The notes under the pieces are model-generated. The model worked only from the letters and a program-made list of their open reading frames with translations, was not told where the DNA came from and made no database searches. A program made the translations under genes and the position numbers. A stretch of DNA of 64,000 bases. It comes from Cytidiella melzeri. Its lineage: Eukaryota; Basidiomycota; Agaricomycetes; Polyporales; Irpicaceae. This document shows, in pieces, positions 49,698 to 63,178 of the stretch. The DNA lies in NCBI GenBank assembly GCA_022592445.1, contig JABYQR010000011.1:62001-126000 (forward strand), written 5' to 3'. The stretch's first letter is position 1, and every line of letters starts with the position of its first letter.

Positions 49698-52550
49698 ATG
49701 GCACCCATCAAGATTCCTGGAGCTGCGGCGCAAGGCCCTGCGCAACTCGCGGGCTTTAGCGTCGCTCACGTCAAGGCCTTTGACGTTCAACACACTCCTT
49801 TCATCTTTTGGGTCTTGATAGTTGTGGTCGGCTTAACTGTCGTCTCCGTACTTGGCACTACCATCTTCGTTATCGTAAAGCACTCCACGCTCTTCAACTA
49901 CCTAGTAGCCAGCGTCAAGGCTTTCAAGGCCCTCAAGGTCCACACGAAGCTTACCGGGAGCTTCGCTCGTGGGATCAAGAGAATCAAGAACTTGAAACCT
50001 ACTCCGAAGGCCACTAGGAAGAGCGAGGGCATCTTACCAACCTCACTGGATCCGCATGCCCCTCGCCAGATCCACCTCCCCAACATCAAAGTGTCTATCG
50101 CACAACCGTGCCGCGCGTTTGGACACGCTGTGAGGGAGAAGGTCCACGATGTCCAAGATGAGCTTCTTTGGAAATACGAAGATTGGAAGGAAGAGAGGGA
50201 GGACAAGGTACGCTACTACTGCTTCTACTTGAGCGTCATCTGATATCTCCCACAGTGGAGGGCAAGCCACATGAACGAAGCGATCGCAAACCTCCAGCTC
50301 TTGGGCAACGAGATCAACGGCCTCAGGCCTATGCGGAAGCACGACGAGCCTCGTAACCCTTGGTGGGTCCGACGGTTCCTCGAGAGGAAGCCCGAGCCGA
50401 CGCTTCAGATTCCCGAGATCAGAGTGTGGGGTCCCGGCGAAGAACCGCCAGCTAGCAGCAATACAGAGCCGGGGCAAGGAAAAGTCCGACCGAGTGTGGC
50501 GATAGACGCTACGCTGGAGGAGCTGATGGAGGATCATTCGCTCACGGAAGAAGGGTACGATGAGCTCTGTAGGAAGCCCTGGACGCTCTACGTGCCAGCC
50601 TCCGAGACGAAACAGGCGACCGAAGGGGACGAAGCAAAGGCCGAGGTCGTCAAAGATGAGATGCCGCAGGTAGTCTCGGTGGATGATAAGCTAGGAGCGG
50701 AAATCATTGTCGGTTGCGATGAGGCTGCGAAACTCGACGTCCCCTCTCACCATGACCAAGATCTCCAGTGCGACGAGCGATCTACTTGGTCTGACGACTC
50801 CGACGACGAAGCTGACATCCTCACCAGCCTCCATCTTCAAAGCACCCCTGACCTAGGAGTAGCTCTTCCTCCTCGGCCACATCGACCTCTTTCTTTGGTC
50901 CTCGAGAACGACTGTCTCTCCGTCGATAGCTGCTCTCCGGTCACTCCTTCTATGGTCTACTTCGATTCTGGTGCAGAGTTGACTTGTCCCATCATTCAAG
51001 TCATCGAGCCTACTTCTCCGGAACGCGTTGCAGGCGCGTATACTCAGTCACCTGTTATCAGTTACGGTGTGCCGCCTTCATCTCCCATCAAATCCACCAG
51101 CTCTCCAGCTGTAGCTTTCCATAATCGTTTTTCCACGGTCTCGTCCATCGTCAATATGTACGACTCTCCTCTCAGCACACCATCCTTATCTCCGGCACCA
51201 ATCCCTATTGCACTTTCGCCCACGTTACCTTCCACATGCTACCTTCAGCTCCCCATCCCTATGTCTCCCGGCACTTCAGGGAAGTCACCCAGGAACGCCA
51301 GCAGTCTTGGCAATTCGGGGACTAGGTTCAAATTAGGCGCGCCGCCTAAGGGAAGAGCTAGGAGTAGATCTCCGGTATGCATGGATCAGGGTGGCGTAGC
51401 GAGAGGGATAGGTATGGGGAGGGAAGGTGTGAACAAGATCAGAGAGAAGGGTCTTGGTTTAGGCTTCAGTGGCATGGCTTTAAGCGGGATCCAGGAAATG
51501 GAAGAGTCCGAGGAGGCCGACGAACAGGTCAGCATGGGGGAACATAAGCATAAAGTATCAGAGATACCTCAGGAGGGTCTGTCAAAGGCCAGTGCAGGAA
51601 AACTGGCTACCGACGGCACCACTTCCAATGATAGCTGCGGCGGAGGTTTGGCCACCTCCGTACCGCAGCCTTTCTCTCGCAAGTCGAATGGCGTGGAAGA
51701 TCCTCCGCTCACCCTTCCTGCTCCTGCTTGCGCAGGTCGCCCGGCGTTTTCTCCTCGACGTGACTCTTCGTTATCTAGCCCGTCCTCGAGGGCTTATCCT
51801 CGACTCACGTCCTCAAAGTCACCACAGAGTCCCAAGTCTGAGCCGCATATCATCAAATCCAAACAAGGTCGAGTCGAAACGAAAGGCGCTGGAACGCCGC
51901 AAGTAAAGTTAGGGGAACCAAGACGATCCGGTACGCTGACAAGGAGCTCGTCCCTCCCTTTGCGTGCTAGAGCCGACAGTTTGTTTACAAGATACAGCGG
52001 CGCCCCAACCAGGTCATTCTCTTGCGATTCAGCGACGGTCGCAACTGGACTTCCTAGGCGTAGCTCTCCCATAATTTCTTCTGAAACCCCTTCCACATCT
52101 ACAACTTCAGCTTCATCGACATCTCGTAGCTTTCAATCACGCTCTTCGTCGTTAACTCAGCTTTCCCGCTTTGAAATGCCCCGTTCTTCAACACAAAGGC
52201 TCACTAAGCCAGATAAGACGGAAAGGGTGAGTCAACCAGTCGCGCACATTATGGCCGAGTACACGCTAACATTCGTATTCCAGATCCAACCCTCTTCACC
52301 TTTCGAGCACAGGATGAGGTCTAGCCCGGTGTACAAGGGCACAGCCAAGGTGTCTGTGTCTACCGCAACCCCCTCGCGCGTAAGATCCGGCGCTGTTCGC
52401 AGCGTGACAAGTACTACGCATTCATCCCCTCAGGCATCAACGATCATACCTCCGAATACTACACCGAGATTACTTCAGCACTCAGGTACAAGGTTCAGGA
52501 AGGCGTTGACGAAACCTCCAGTCCCAACATATCGACCTGGCAACATCTGA
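49698..52550 (+). CDS. single-pass membrane protein with long disordered tail, unknown function
   Basis: About 900 residues. One membrane helix lies near residues 35-60 (FIFWVLIVVVGLTVVSVLGT). A basic segment follows (RGIKRIKNLKPTPKATRK), then an amphipathic region (VREKVHDVQDELLWKYEDWK) and the block RNPWWVRRFLERKPEPTLQI. The rest is a Ser/Pro/Thr-rich disordered tail with SPxx and RSxS patterns that could be phosphorylated (PSSPIKSTSSPA, LPRRSSPIISSE, STTSASSTSRSFQSRSSS). Two introns are seen (about 50208-50255 and 52228-52283). The end is LTKPPVPTYRPGNI. I do not recognise the family. It looks like a membrane anchor with a cytosolic tail, perhaps at plasma or vacuolar membrane; that is inference. 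ATG 49698 is the first Met before the helix. Confidence 0.75.
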
Positions 52551-52832
52551 CAAGTCCGAGTGATTGAGTTCTCTCCGGATTTTCAAAGTGCCTCTTCGAA
52601 AGTGCCTGTCCTGTTTTCTTGTCAACGTTCTCGGTGAGTGTTGACTTATTTCGTTTGAATGACGTTGCTGATTTTTGGTAAAACAGCCCGCTATTCTCGC
52701 TATCTCCGCTTTTTACATCGCAAATTTTCTTCAGTATTCCATCGCACATCAGCATTCCGGCAAGACTTCTTCTATGGACTTTCTTACAGCTCCATTCCAG
52801 CATCCCGACTCTAGGCAGAAAACTCCGAACAC

Positions 52833-52855
52833 AAAAAAAAAAAAAAAAAAAAAAA
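52833..52855 (+). repeat. poly-A run of 23 bases
   Basis: An uninterrupted run of 23 A at 52833-52855. It could be a simple sequence slip site or the tail of an inserted retrocopy. No obvious cDNA-like insert with target-site duplication was found next to it. Confidence 0.7.
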
Positions 52856-53129
52856 GATATAAGCGAAAATCCGCAAAAACAATCGCATAGCACTATCGCC
52901 TCTGGTATCGATCTTTCCTCATCTACTAGTATTTATCTTTTCTGGTATATTCCGTCATCGCGTTTGCTTTTCCTCGTCTCCTTCACATCATTTTTTCCAT
53001 TGTCGTTGTCGTTTCTGCCACTCGCTTCTTTCTCGCGACAATACATCGAGGACTCGGAAGCTTCTAGCTGGTGGCGTCCATCTTGCGGTGTGGCTCGGCA
53101 TCCTGGCTTGCTCTCTTGGTTCCTCTCTT

Positions 53130-53930
53130 TCAGGCGACCTCCACTTCAAGGGCCACCGGTACCCCTGTCGACCCTGGAGGAAGTCCTGTGCGCGATCCGA
53201 ATGCCTCGGCATGCACTCAGGCGTTACTGTGTACAAGGACTAGCCAAGGATTATGAGTAAACCCCTTGCTATGCAAACTCTTGAACCCTTCAAGAGTTCC
53301 TACTCAGGTATTGTGGCCGCGGAGTCGATTTTATTCAAGACGATTGTTTCTCTCTAGGGACCTTTGTTGATTCGTCAGCGTGTCTTCGTCGAAGCTACCC
53401 AACTTCGACTTCCAACTGGCGCTCACCGTCAACGTCCCTATCTACGCCCCGATCGTCTTACTTTGACAACGCATCTCTGCCACTTCGACTTGACGGCATC
53501 TGTCATGTTTGCATCTGGCAACGCTCGCTCTCCTGTTTCCCCTGTTTCGGACGACCTCTACTTGAACACCCACTGGTACCCCTGTCGGCCGTGAAGGCAG
53601 TCCTGGGGTATTTCACTCTCAGTGTTCTGGCTTCCACTCGAACCTCACCGTGGCAAAGGACCAGTCGAGAAATACTCTGCTCTGCCCCTCCAAGAGTCCC
53701 TGCGCAAGTGTCGTGGCCGCGTAGTCAACTCACTCTAAGACGATCGCTTCTCTAGGGACCATTCTTGATCCGCCAGTTGGCCTCATTTATTGAAGCTACC
53801 TTATGACAGCTTCCAACTGGTGCTTACTGTCAACCTTCCCATTCGCACCACCGATCTTAGAACACGATTGTCTTACCTTGACAACGCAATTCTGCCACTT
53901 CGACGACGAATGTACTGTTTGCAGCTGACA
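53130..53930 (+). repeat. imperfect tandem repeat, unit about 400-417 bases, two copies
   Basis: Two copies of the same segment, side by side: roughly 53130-53530 and 53548-53930. Shared blocks include GACCTCYACTTSAA, GGTACCCCTGTCG, GACGATYGYTTCTCT, TAGGGACC, ACTTCCAACTGG or CTTCCAACTGG and GACAACGCA. Identity is patchy and lower between blocks, so the duplication is old. A further fragment after 53930 may be a third copy. Confidence 0.6.
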
Positions 53931-54432
53931 AAGCTTGATGTTGTCCGCTCCCCTGATTCTACACCATTCGCGGACTGTCGCAAGCTGTTCATTGCCAGCA
54001 TTTTACCGCAAGCTCTCCAATCCGCGTCCACTTGTATGGTCTCTCGACGAGCGGCCTACGCCTCCTTAAACATTTCCACGACTCGTGCTCAACAAGGAGG
54101 CCGTGCTTCGGAGGCGTGCTCTTCCCCTCGTTGCCGCCTTCAGCCTCAGAATAGACAGCGCGCTCTTTCATGTACCTTCAACCTGTACTCGTGTTGTAGA
54201 TGTGGCTGCGGTCAGCTATGCCAATATAGCCGTCACATTTTGCAAATAATCGACTTCGAAAGATGTCAGACTGATGCCCCGATGCCTCCATATAGCGGAT
54301 CATGGTATTACTGAGAGAGACTACATGATGAAAAATACAGCAAAACAAGTAGGAAATATAGTATAGATGGCGACTCCGAGAGTAGTATATGATGTAGACG
54401 GAATAAAGTCCGATCTGTACAGATGGTCAAGA

Positions 54433-54440
54433 TTATGCGT
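54433..54440 (-). other. BLM10: 8-nt final coding exon completing the YYA tail of BLM10 copy 2
   Basis: On the minus strand, TCT TAC T is followed by GTAAGT and, after 54 nt of intron (54494-54441), by AC GCA TAA. Retaining the intron would read SSYCKFMQLVAF and continue, losing the YYA tail. The same split is seen in copy 1. Confidence 0.65.
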
Positions 54441-57400
54441 CTGCAGAACGGTTAGTATTTACATGGGCGAATGCAACTAGTTGCATGAACTTACAGTAAG
54501 ATGATCCTGTTAATAATGTAGACAAAGCCGCGAGTTGATCTTCAGTGAACTTCTTCGAGTCCTCATGCCAAGTATCTTGGTGCGTCTTTTTGAAGTTACT
54601 TGCACATTTCCTGACAGTGGTTGAGATAGGTATAGGGTCGTATGTGTACTCCACGAGCACGCTCGTGAGCAGCGCTGGAAGCCACCGCTCAACGGTGTAC
54701 GGATAACTTTCAACAAGAGCACAGATGCCTAGAACAGCGGCGTGGCGTTGTCGAATGGCATTGGCGTACGAAGGATCCCGCCGATTAAGCAGACGGCTGT
54801 TCTTCGCCAGGCGAACGAAACGATCCTACATTCAATATATGAATGATGATTTTTGGTAAGATTGAAGAGCTAGGCATACTTTCAGAGCAACCACGCTACG
54901 ACGAGGGGAGACACGTAGAATTCCCGTTAGGGTCCTGGGGAGCTGTGAGCATGAGATGTCATCTTGTAATATACCACGCACGTTGCGGCCATTTCTCTAA
55001 CCTCGACAATCTCGTCGTCTAAGCATCTACAGATGACCTACAAATAATGAGTGCGAGAATGCCATGTTCTACAGTGTCATAAACTCACTTCGATCATCTC
55101 CACTGCCTTGATTTCACTTATGCATGGACCTTGTCGGAAATAGTACACTGCAGCAAAGATCAGTTCAACTAGAGTATCTATGACTGAAATTGAGGTACCT
55201 TGTACTAGGGGTAGTATCTTTAGACGAACACGCCATGACTGGAAAGCAGCTTTGATACACGATTATGTGGCGAGAGTGAGTGTCACTCACAGTTGATGTT
55301 TGTATCGCCGTGCACATTGAATCTAGGACAGGCAAAAGAAGCGGTCGCGGAGGTATGACACCGCATAACCTGTTCAGGAGCACTTTGGAACGCAGTGCAA
55401 GGTCATCGTTGTCGTTGACTAATCACGGGGATGCGTGAGATTTCGTTCACTCTGAGCCAGTCGCAACTTACCTTCAGTGAATCTGAAAAGCTCCGGCTAG
55501 TTGGAAGATTAGCAAATGTACGCCAGTCATTACCAATGCACATACCATAAGAGGTATAATATAATCGAAGGCAACCGAAGCGTGTGTGTCGTGGATCAAC
55601 TGGAATAGCCATCTGCACACCATGATTCCAACGCTTTTGAAGGCAACATAAGCAGACGACTTGCGCGACATTGATGTCAAACTTACCGGTCATAAGTGGA
55701 CTGGAAAGCTCTCACACCTGGCACTCGTTCGTCTCTCCACACTTTGAATTTCTTGACCAGTTCCAATACTCTACCCTCGTGATAAAGGCCGCGTTGTCCC
55801 ATGATGTCAGCATCTAGAGGCAAAGTGCGAGATTCTTGTAACACATCTTCAACTTGCAACGCAGACACATTGGGACGTCGCTGTTGACCATGTTAGCATT
55901 TTTATATGTTAGTTGCTACGCAAGGCATTACCATGATTTTGTCTGAAAACGCCATGATCTCGCTGATATATGCCAAGACCTGCGATCTTGCGTCAGCAAA
56001 TTATAACGCCAGTTTGACATAGGATACCAACGTCTTCATGTTCACTCCCAATTTCAATCCAGCATCGGCGAAGTACGTCATCAGACCAAGCGGAGAATTT
56101 CCAGTCGAGCTCTTCATAGAATGCTCTAAAGAAGGAAAGCACTTTGACCACATCAAAAGTCGTCTCGGCGTTGAAATCGACAGTCCTGAATTCCTCCATT
56201 ATGAAATCCACAAGAGGCTGTACTCTCCTGGGATCCTTGTTATAGAACGTATACTAAGATGGGAATTAGAGACATCAAACGGAAAGAGTGAGTCACTTGC
56301 CTCAAAGAAAGAGGTCCAGATTGACACCATGTCGTTGTTGGTCTGACTGAACACCTGTTTGAGTTGTGGGGTGAACCACTTCCAGAACTTGGTTTGGTCA
56401 TCCAAGGCCCAATGTTTGGAACCTTTTTGACGTTAGCGTCGAGAGCAGTGTTTGTGCTAATCCCACACGTACCACAAATGATGCCTGCCAGAAGCTCTGC
56501 AGCGCCACGTTGTTTGTTCTTCTCCTTGTCGGCAAGTAGGGTCTCGAGTGTTGGTCTCAGGGCTTCGAGTGGCTCAGCTTGAAGTACTTGAACTAGAAGG
56601 AGGTGAAATGATCGATGACAACAAGAATAGATCGCAAAGGCTTACAAATGGATTTTACACAAGAAGCATTGTCTTGAATGATGACTTCAGAATGATTCTC
56701 GGCGGTGTAGTGCTTTGCGAGTTTCTCCCAAAATAAAGACTGCGTGACCTCTTTTCTGATAACATCTCGGGCCTCATGGCATTCAAAATGACAAGCGTCG
56801 GTTGGCGTGGACGTCGCAGGTGGCAACAGGAACCCAGTTTCGTCAGTCCATGCCAGCCAACCACTATACACTTTCTCGAAAAGGATTCTGGCGGTCAATT
56901 AGTTAGCCAAAGGTATTGTAGTACAAAATAGGCTCGCTGACGGTTCGCGTTGCGCTTTATCTGTGTCCAAAGGTGTCCTGAATCCAGCTAGCCAGTGCAT
57001 TGCGTGCTCTGACGTCGGATTTTCGATGTGTACTGTACGCTTCAGAGGATTGTGACTATGCGCTGACATGACACTGGCAACATCATCATTGAACGTCTTC
57101 AGCTTCATGTACCGAGTGATCTTCATCACTGCACGTTGCGAATACTAGGAGTGCTTTGAGCTCCAGACAATGTGGTACATGAACATGACCTACATAGCGC
57201 TACCGCGGAATGAGTGAATATACTATGGCAGGTGTGAAAGCACCTACCAAACTATACTGAGAGTCAAGGACAGCCTGAAGGAGATATTTGACATGGTCAG
57301 GCTTCATGGGGGCATCTTTCCTGATAAGTGTTCTCAAGCTTCTGATGGCAATGATGGCATATTTCCAGTGTGTCTTGGGTGATTGAGCAATGGTTAAGAT

Positions 57401-60400
57401 GGTGTTTGTCTGACGAATGAAAGGGTGAGTGAAATCAAGCTTATCTTGATGAGAAGAAGTCGTACTGCCGACTCGATGCCTGCATTCCAAAGCCGTACAC
57501 GCTCTTTTCTCTGCGCCGCGCACCTGGAAACAAGATCCATCTCATCTGTTTTGGGGACACAGCGACGAAGAGCGGCGGCAGCAGCAGCAATCTGAGAATT
57601 CTCGAAGTTAAAGATCATGTAGCAGGGCTCGATGAAGCTGCTAAGACCTGTACATTCAATAAGCAGTAGAGTCTCAAATCGGTAGATTCCTGCGTACTGG
57701 TTTCTGCCAATGCGGTGACACATTCTTGGATGGAGGGCTACACAAATGAGCACAGTGGTCCGATAGGGAACAGGGAGCATACCTTCTCATTGTATTGGCA
57801 GCCAAAGAGCTTCTGGTAGAACTCCGGTATCAGTGTGGGATCTAATTAGCGAGTTGAGCATATTCCGCTAAGTCAGAAAAAGGACTTAGTACTTGATACC
57901 GCGTATTTAGCTATTGCAAATATAAGTAAGCTGTAGTAGTCAACTCAAAACGACTCACCGAATGACGCTGTGTTGAGCGTCCACAGGGCTCCTTTCATCC
58001 TGTCATCATCTGTTCCTGCATCCAGTGCCTTATAAAGTAAAGGGAGACTGCGTTGACGGGGGCCGTCATATATCTGGAAGCCGAAGCTCAGGAAGCGATG
58101 CATCTCTGACACAACTCACTTACCGAGCAAAGGCTGTCTAACAATGACTGAGCGGATCTACATAGTATCGATGTCAGCTAGAACTATAGTTAAGTACAAG
58201 TACGTACTCTCTGACTGTTGAAGGTGTTAGTTCATGATTTTCTTGTGGATCAATTCATCTCACCAGTCGCGTAATGCCACATGCACCATTCTGTGACCTC
58301 GTCGATGAGCTTATTCTCTAGAACCCCTCTTCTGCGCTCCACGGAATTCCACCTCAGCCTTGCGGCATGATACAACCTATATGTTTCGTTGAGCTGAAAC
58401 TCGTACCACGGCTACACACGTCGATTACCTCGCACGACGAACAAGCACGGCTCTTGGCCAGCGCTGCTGCCCAAGATATTGTCGGGTGATGCTTAATTCG
58501 CTTTGATACCTGTCCAACTGCACGTAGTAGCTGTTAAAACACTGCTGATGAGCAGGCATGACAATGTGATTCGAAGGAAACAAACCTGTCCCGACTATCT
58601 CCATAGTCAAGCATGAAAGTGCGGATAGCGCGAAGCTATTCCTTTGCTTAGCTGATATGGCAACCCGAGTGGCACGGACATACCAGCATCTGTACCGCGT
58701 CTAAAATGTTCTCCTCGCCTTGAGACTTGAGAGCGCCAGAAGCTTTGTGCAACAATTCACCGAAGCGTTGCTTCAGTGAGGTAATGTATTGGTGTCGAGG
58801 ATCTTTCGGATCTGTCAATGCAAAACCAGATTGCAAGCATTCGATGACAGCGATCATTTCAGGAATTTCATGCCTACGAGATGGACTGTCAGCGCGTTAC
58901 CCTGACCCAGCCAACAACTCATACTCACAGAATGTCAGATGTCTCAATGGCGTCCTTTACTTCTGCAGCGCTGACAACCTCTTTCGCAAACGTCGGAATA
59001 CCAGAAAAGGCATTTCTGACGAGACTCAGATGTCTGTTGAGACGCATATTAGCCGAAGGGAAGATATTGCACAACTAGAAGAGTGCACCTGCAGAAATCA
59101 TTGCGCCACACTGAGTCCCGTTTGACTCCTACAGCATATCACGCATAAGCAACAAAACCTAAGATAGCTGGCTGAACACGGACCGGGCTCAAGCAATGCG
59201 TGGATAGACGACAAGGTGGGTTCAACCACTTCTCTGAAAATCTGAAGCGCAAAATCGATTTCTTCCTGATCGGGGACATGCCAGGAGATCTGAAAGGTAA
59301 CAATTAAATCGGTAATATGACCATGACTTATCACTCTGCTTACCTCGACATCCTCAGGAGCGTAAAGTCTTCCCCATGAGCGATGATGACTACTTTGGAA
59401 GTCTTATAGCGTCGGTGTCAACACTCATCGCTAGCTAGCTAGCTATGGCCACTTACCTGCGCTGGTCCACTCATCGAGGTTGACAAATTTGTTCTCCAAT
59501 GGGTAGGTGTGGGTCAAGGTCAGCAATGTGCTTGAAATCAGCTTGCCCGTCGAAGAAAAGCCACGCTTCGACAAAGTCTTCTTATGAAGGTACTTGAACA
59601 AGTCTATCAAGTCATCTTTGTATTTGAGGGCCTAATATCAAGATCGATTAGGGCGGCATCACTGCAACGACATGACATCTACTTACCGCCTTCCCGTCGC
59701 TACGTGAGGCCCAAGTGTCAGAGCGGAAACGATTACATGTGGCATAGACGTACTTATACATAGAGCCACGCAGAATAGCGAGATCTGCAAAAAAGCGTCA
59801 GGGTACTTCAGGTATATAGTAATGTGGAGACATACTCCAATGGAGTGTCGCATCTGACGGCAGCGAGGTGGAATTGAGAGAAGTCGTCCTAACGGAGCTA
59901 GCACCATGCTCAAGTTCATTGCGTATGTTCGATATACACATGGGCAGAAACTTGGCCAATGTCTTCTGGGGATTGGCATTGGCGACACATTCGACAAGTT
60001 GGTGGATTGCGCGCACGGCGTTCGTCCGAACGTTGGAGCTTGCGTAGTCGAACACCATGTTTAGCACCATGTCGTACAGCGGCTCAGAGAGATGAACACA
60101 GATTTGACTGAATGCAGCGCATACGGCGTCGACGAGATTCACTGCCCAAGTCATGAATACATGTGCGCCAGGAATCAGGGTCGGCGTACCTTCGGTCTGG
60201 CCGCCTGCTGCACCGGTGGTGCCACCTTCCTCAGGCAAATTCTCGAATAGCGTGATCACTCGACGCAAGAAAGAGGCAACCCAGTCTGCAAATTGCTCAG
60301 ACATGGTGATGACGATAGCATCCTCTTCCTCCTTTGAGAATTGCTCTTCGTCATCATTCTCGAGGTTATGAGGTAGCTTGAGGCTCATGGCCGGAACCTC

Positions 60401-62931
60401 TGTTGAAAGTAAACCCGTGTCCGTATTGTAAACAATGCCTCCACCCGCAGTCAATTCGCCAAACTTGATATACTGCGCTATCTCGACTAGGAATGCAGTT
60501 GTACAGAACTGTATTGGCAAATCTCAGCGCAAGCCTGACACGTTAGACGACGATCTTCCTACCGTCTTCAGCGGATCGTTCTAACAGACAGTCAGCGAGA
60601 CTATCAACAAGTCGTTTTATCACTTACCAGATCGATTCCAGGAAGGAGGAGTTCGAGAATTGGTAAGAGATGCTTTGCGCCTGGATAGTACACATCTCTG
60701 CATACCAACGCAGGTGCAATTGCTCCCAAAGCCTTGATGACTGCAATCGTGCGCTGTGTCTATCAAGACGTTAGTAGACGTAATGACCGAGACAAAAGTA
60801 ACCCAACCTCGATCAACGCTTCTAACGCAGGTACCGCACGCTCAAGTATCGGATGTAGAATGAGGTCGGGTTCGAGTATACTCATAGACTTCAGAGCGCT
60901 TTGAATGTTGCTAACCGTGCTGCTATCCTGCGAAAACATAGCGAGAAAACACACTGTCCTGAGTCTCTTCACAAGCTCGCGCTTCATTTGACGGGTCAAG
61001 CGACGATGCTGCGAAGATATTAGCGTGTTACCAATGCGTCATAATATCTGAACAAGCTCACTGGTGGTGTCTTACAGTCTGCCTTCTGTTCTTCGTGCCA
61101 ACCTAAATGAAACGAAATAAGCTGAAGGTGGCGCGAATGGAGACGGCGTCGCGTCTCACGTTTACTGAAGTCCGCCACAATATATTTCACAAATGCGCTC
61201 AGCTATGGATGTTCAATTAGACAATGATTAGAAGGTTGCATGCAAGTTCCGCATGCTTCATAGCACGTACATCATTGGTCCAGCTACCGGAATTTGTGGG
61301 GTGGAAGAAGCCTTCAGTGGAAGCGATGAGCTTGGCTAGTGAGTCCAGCGCTTTGCATCCGGCGAGATATGTTTTCGCCTTAAGGTGGCCACCTTTTCCG
61401 AGCGGAGCGGACAAATAATCGGCTAATGATCCGTTTGTTCCTCCAGTGTGATGTGGTAGAGGAGTGTTCATGCCCGACGCCATAGGGGTGAGAAACGGCG
61501 TTGGAGCATTAGAGCCCGGTGAAGGCATTCCGTCGGAAGACATCGAGTACACGATAATTCGTGCCAGTGATGCTAAAGAATGGCGTTATTGTTATGAGAT
61601 GCGAATCGACAATGCAAATGGACTGACCAATTCTCCACGTTGCTTTTGGTAGTCGTCGCAGCTCGAAACCAACCTGATTATCCGCGCTTGGACCAGTGGT
61701 CAAAGACCCAGCGTCAGCCAGAGGTATTTCTGCGTGGTGCTATGAGTGTACAAGTCGGATACCCAAGCTCAAACATACCCATGGACGCGAGACATTTGCA
61801 CATCAAGAGATTCCATTCTCGGTCGGTGAATATTCCAACATCCTTGTACAAACCGCCCCAGCGGAAGTTGGTGTCGAGGTCTGATTTGTCCCAATGGGGC
61901 CTGCTTTCTCCGTCAGACCTCGCATCGTCGGGGAGTTCCTGAATCTTGCGCGGATCGCTGGTAGTTGGATCCAGATGTGTCTCTGAAAGACGGCTTAGAA
62001 ACTGCAGCATGCGTTCGTCGTACATGTATGAATTTATTGACTCCCAGAGACGGAAGAGAAGTGGAAGGTACGTCTGCGGATGAGAGATTGGCAGGAAAGT
62101 CAATAAGTAGTACTGCGCCGCCAATGTTCTCTGTGGTGAGTCAGGGGGTGTCAGTACTACTTGCAAGAAAGCGGGCGGTCAACTCACACTTATATTTGTG
62201 GGATTGATTAGAGGCACAATAATAGACAGTATTTCGTCAGTAGCGGACGGGTGGAAGAACCTCCGCACGGTCTCTGCAATGAAGCCCATGTACCAAGATG
62301 TTTGACTAGCGTCCATGATTCATTTTACTGGTCGTGTGACGGCGTGGTGGCAGGCGTACCTAATTTCATACTGTCTCCTCGCAAGGAATAGATCCTTGCT
62401 GAGTATCTTGTACAGTGGGAGCCACGGCAATCGCATGTCTTCGATAGTCATCTTCTTCTTTGACTTTGTCCAGGAATACAGGTGATCGGAGCAAGCTGAC
62501 ACGATGTGTGTGGGCATGCCAGGTGCTGTACATATGTGAAAGTACAGCTTGGTCAGTGCTATTCGTTTGTCCTTGGGTATGGGATATTTGAGCATGCCCC
62601 AGCTACACTCAACATACAAGAGTCAGTTCCATGCATGTGTAGACGCCACCTAATTGCTGCATACGCACTATACCAGCATACTGTCCCATTGCTGAAAGCC
62701 AGGATCGTAGTCTCTGGCCTCGACACATTGCACTAGTCTCAGCACAATGAAGTCTAGCATCTCCTGCATCCTGGAATTCGATTCGACTGAATACGGCAGC
62801 GACTTGCAGTAATTCCTGAGTTTGACCATGTAACGATCATGGCTATTGACGATATCCTCCGGTATGCGAGGTCGAATAGTAGGGGGCCCAGGGTCGTGAA
62901 TATGTAGAGAACCAATGTTCGGGACGTCCAT
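54433..62931 (-). CDS. BLM10: proteasome activator Blm10/PA200, copy 2 (diverged paralogue)
   Basis: A second full-length Blm10/PA200-type HEAT-repeat protein, on the opposite strand to copy 1. Blocks in order: YCKSLPYSVESNSRMQEMLD; LKYPIPKDKRIALTKLYFHI; MRLPWLPLYKILSKDLFLAR; LLFRLWESINSYMYDERMLQ; EGFFHPTNSGSWTND; FADWVASFLRRVITLFENLP; TNAVRAIHQLVECVAN; PSDATLHWS; SWGRLYAPEDVEISWHVPDQ; PVSTTVRKCASNFKKTHQDTWH (with IPIS). Against copy 1, the 62-residue block before DATLHW keeps about half its residues by eye, so the duplication is old. The last intron (54441-54494) splits a Tyr codon and leaves 8 nt, giving SSYYA at the end, the same gate-opening tail as copy 1. Many short introns were joined; no frameshift was noticed. 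ATG 62931 opens MDVPNIGSLHIHDPGPPTI. Confidence 0.88.
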
Positions 62932-63178
62932 CGTATATTATAGAGGTTAGAAATGTGGAAGCGTTAAGCTTAGGAGGTGGAAGTGCAACAAAGCGTCTAT
63001 GCGGACTCAGAGGTCATGATATAGCCCCCATCCAATGGCGCCTGAGTGGCGCACAAAAAACATTGCTTGGAGGCAACTCCGCAACGTTCAACCCTAGGTT
63101 TTATGAATGGCACACGAACTATAGCATAGAAATTACACCAGCAATTCATGCGACGCTAATGAATTCAAATTCGACAGC
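62932..63178. other. intergenic region between BLM10 copy 2 and the Rxt2-like gene
   Basis: 247 bases between the BLM10 copy 2 start and the stop of the following minus-strand gene. No motif was found. Confidence 0.4.

Larger units (their letters stand above)
52551..54432. repeat. low-information stretch: A-run and diverged tandem repeat
   Basis: A run of 23 A lies at 52833-52855. A tandem direct repeat with a period of about 400-417 bases covers roughly 53130-53930. Matching blocks are GGTACCCCTGTCG (53158 and 53575), TCT-AGGGACC (about 53355 and 53753) and TCCAACTGG (53411 and 53812). Copies differ clearly, with indels. Short frames such as one at 53071-53256 with a signal-like start (SWLALLVPLF) are present in the first copy but not kept open in the second. 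No stable gene is supported. Confidence 0.55.

Noticed and set aside
53760..54314. 174-codon plus-strand frame (MKLPYDSFQLV...) in the tandem repeat region
   Set aside because: It crosses the decayed repeat copy and shows no family features.
59425..59455. CTAGCTAGCTAG-type repeat inside BLM10 copy 2
   Set aside because: A short intron-located simple repeat, unremarkable.
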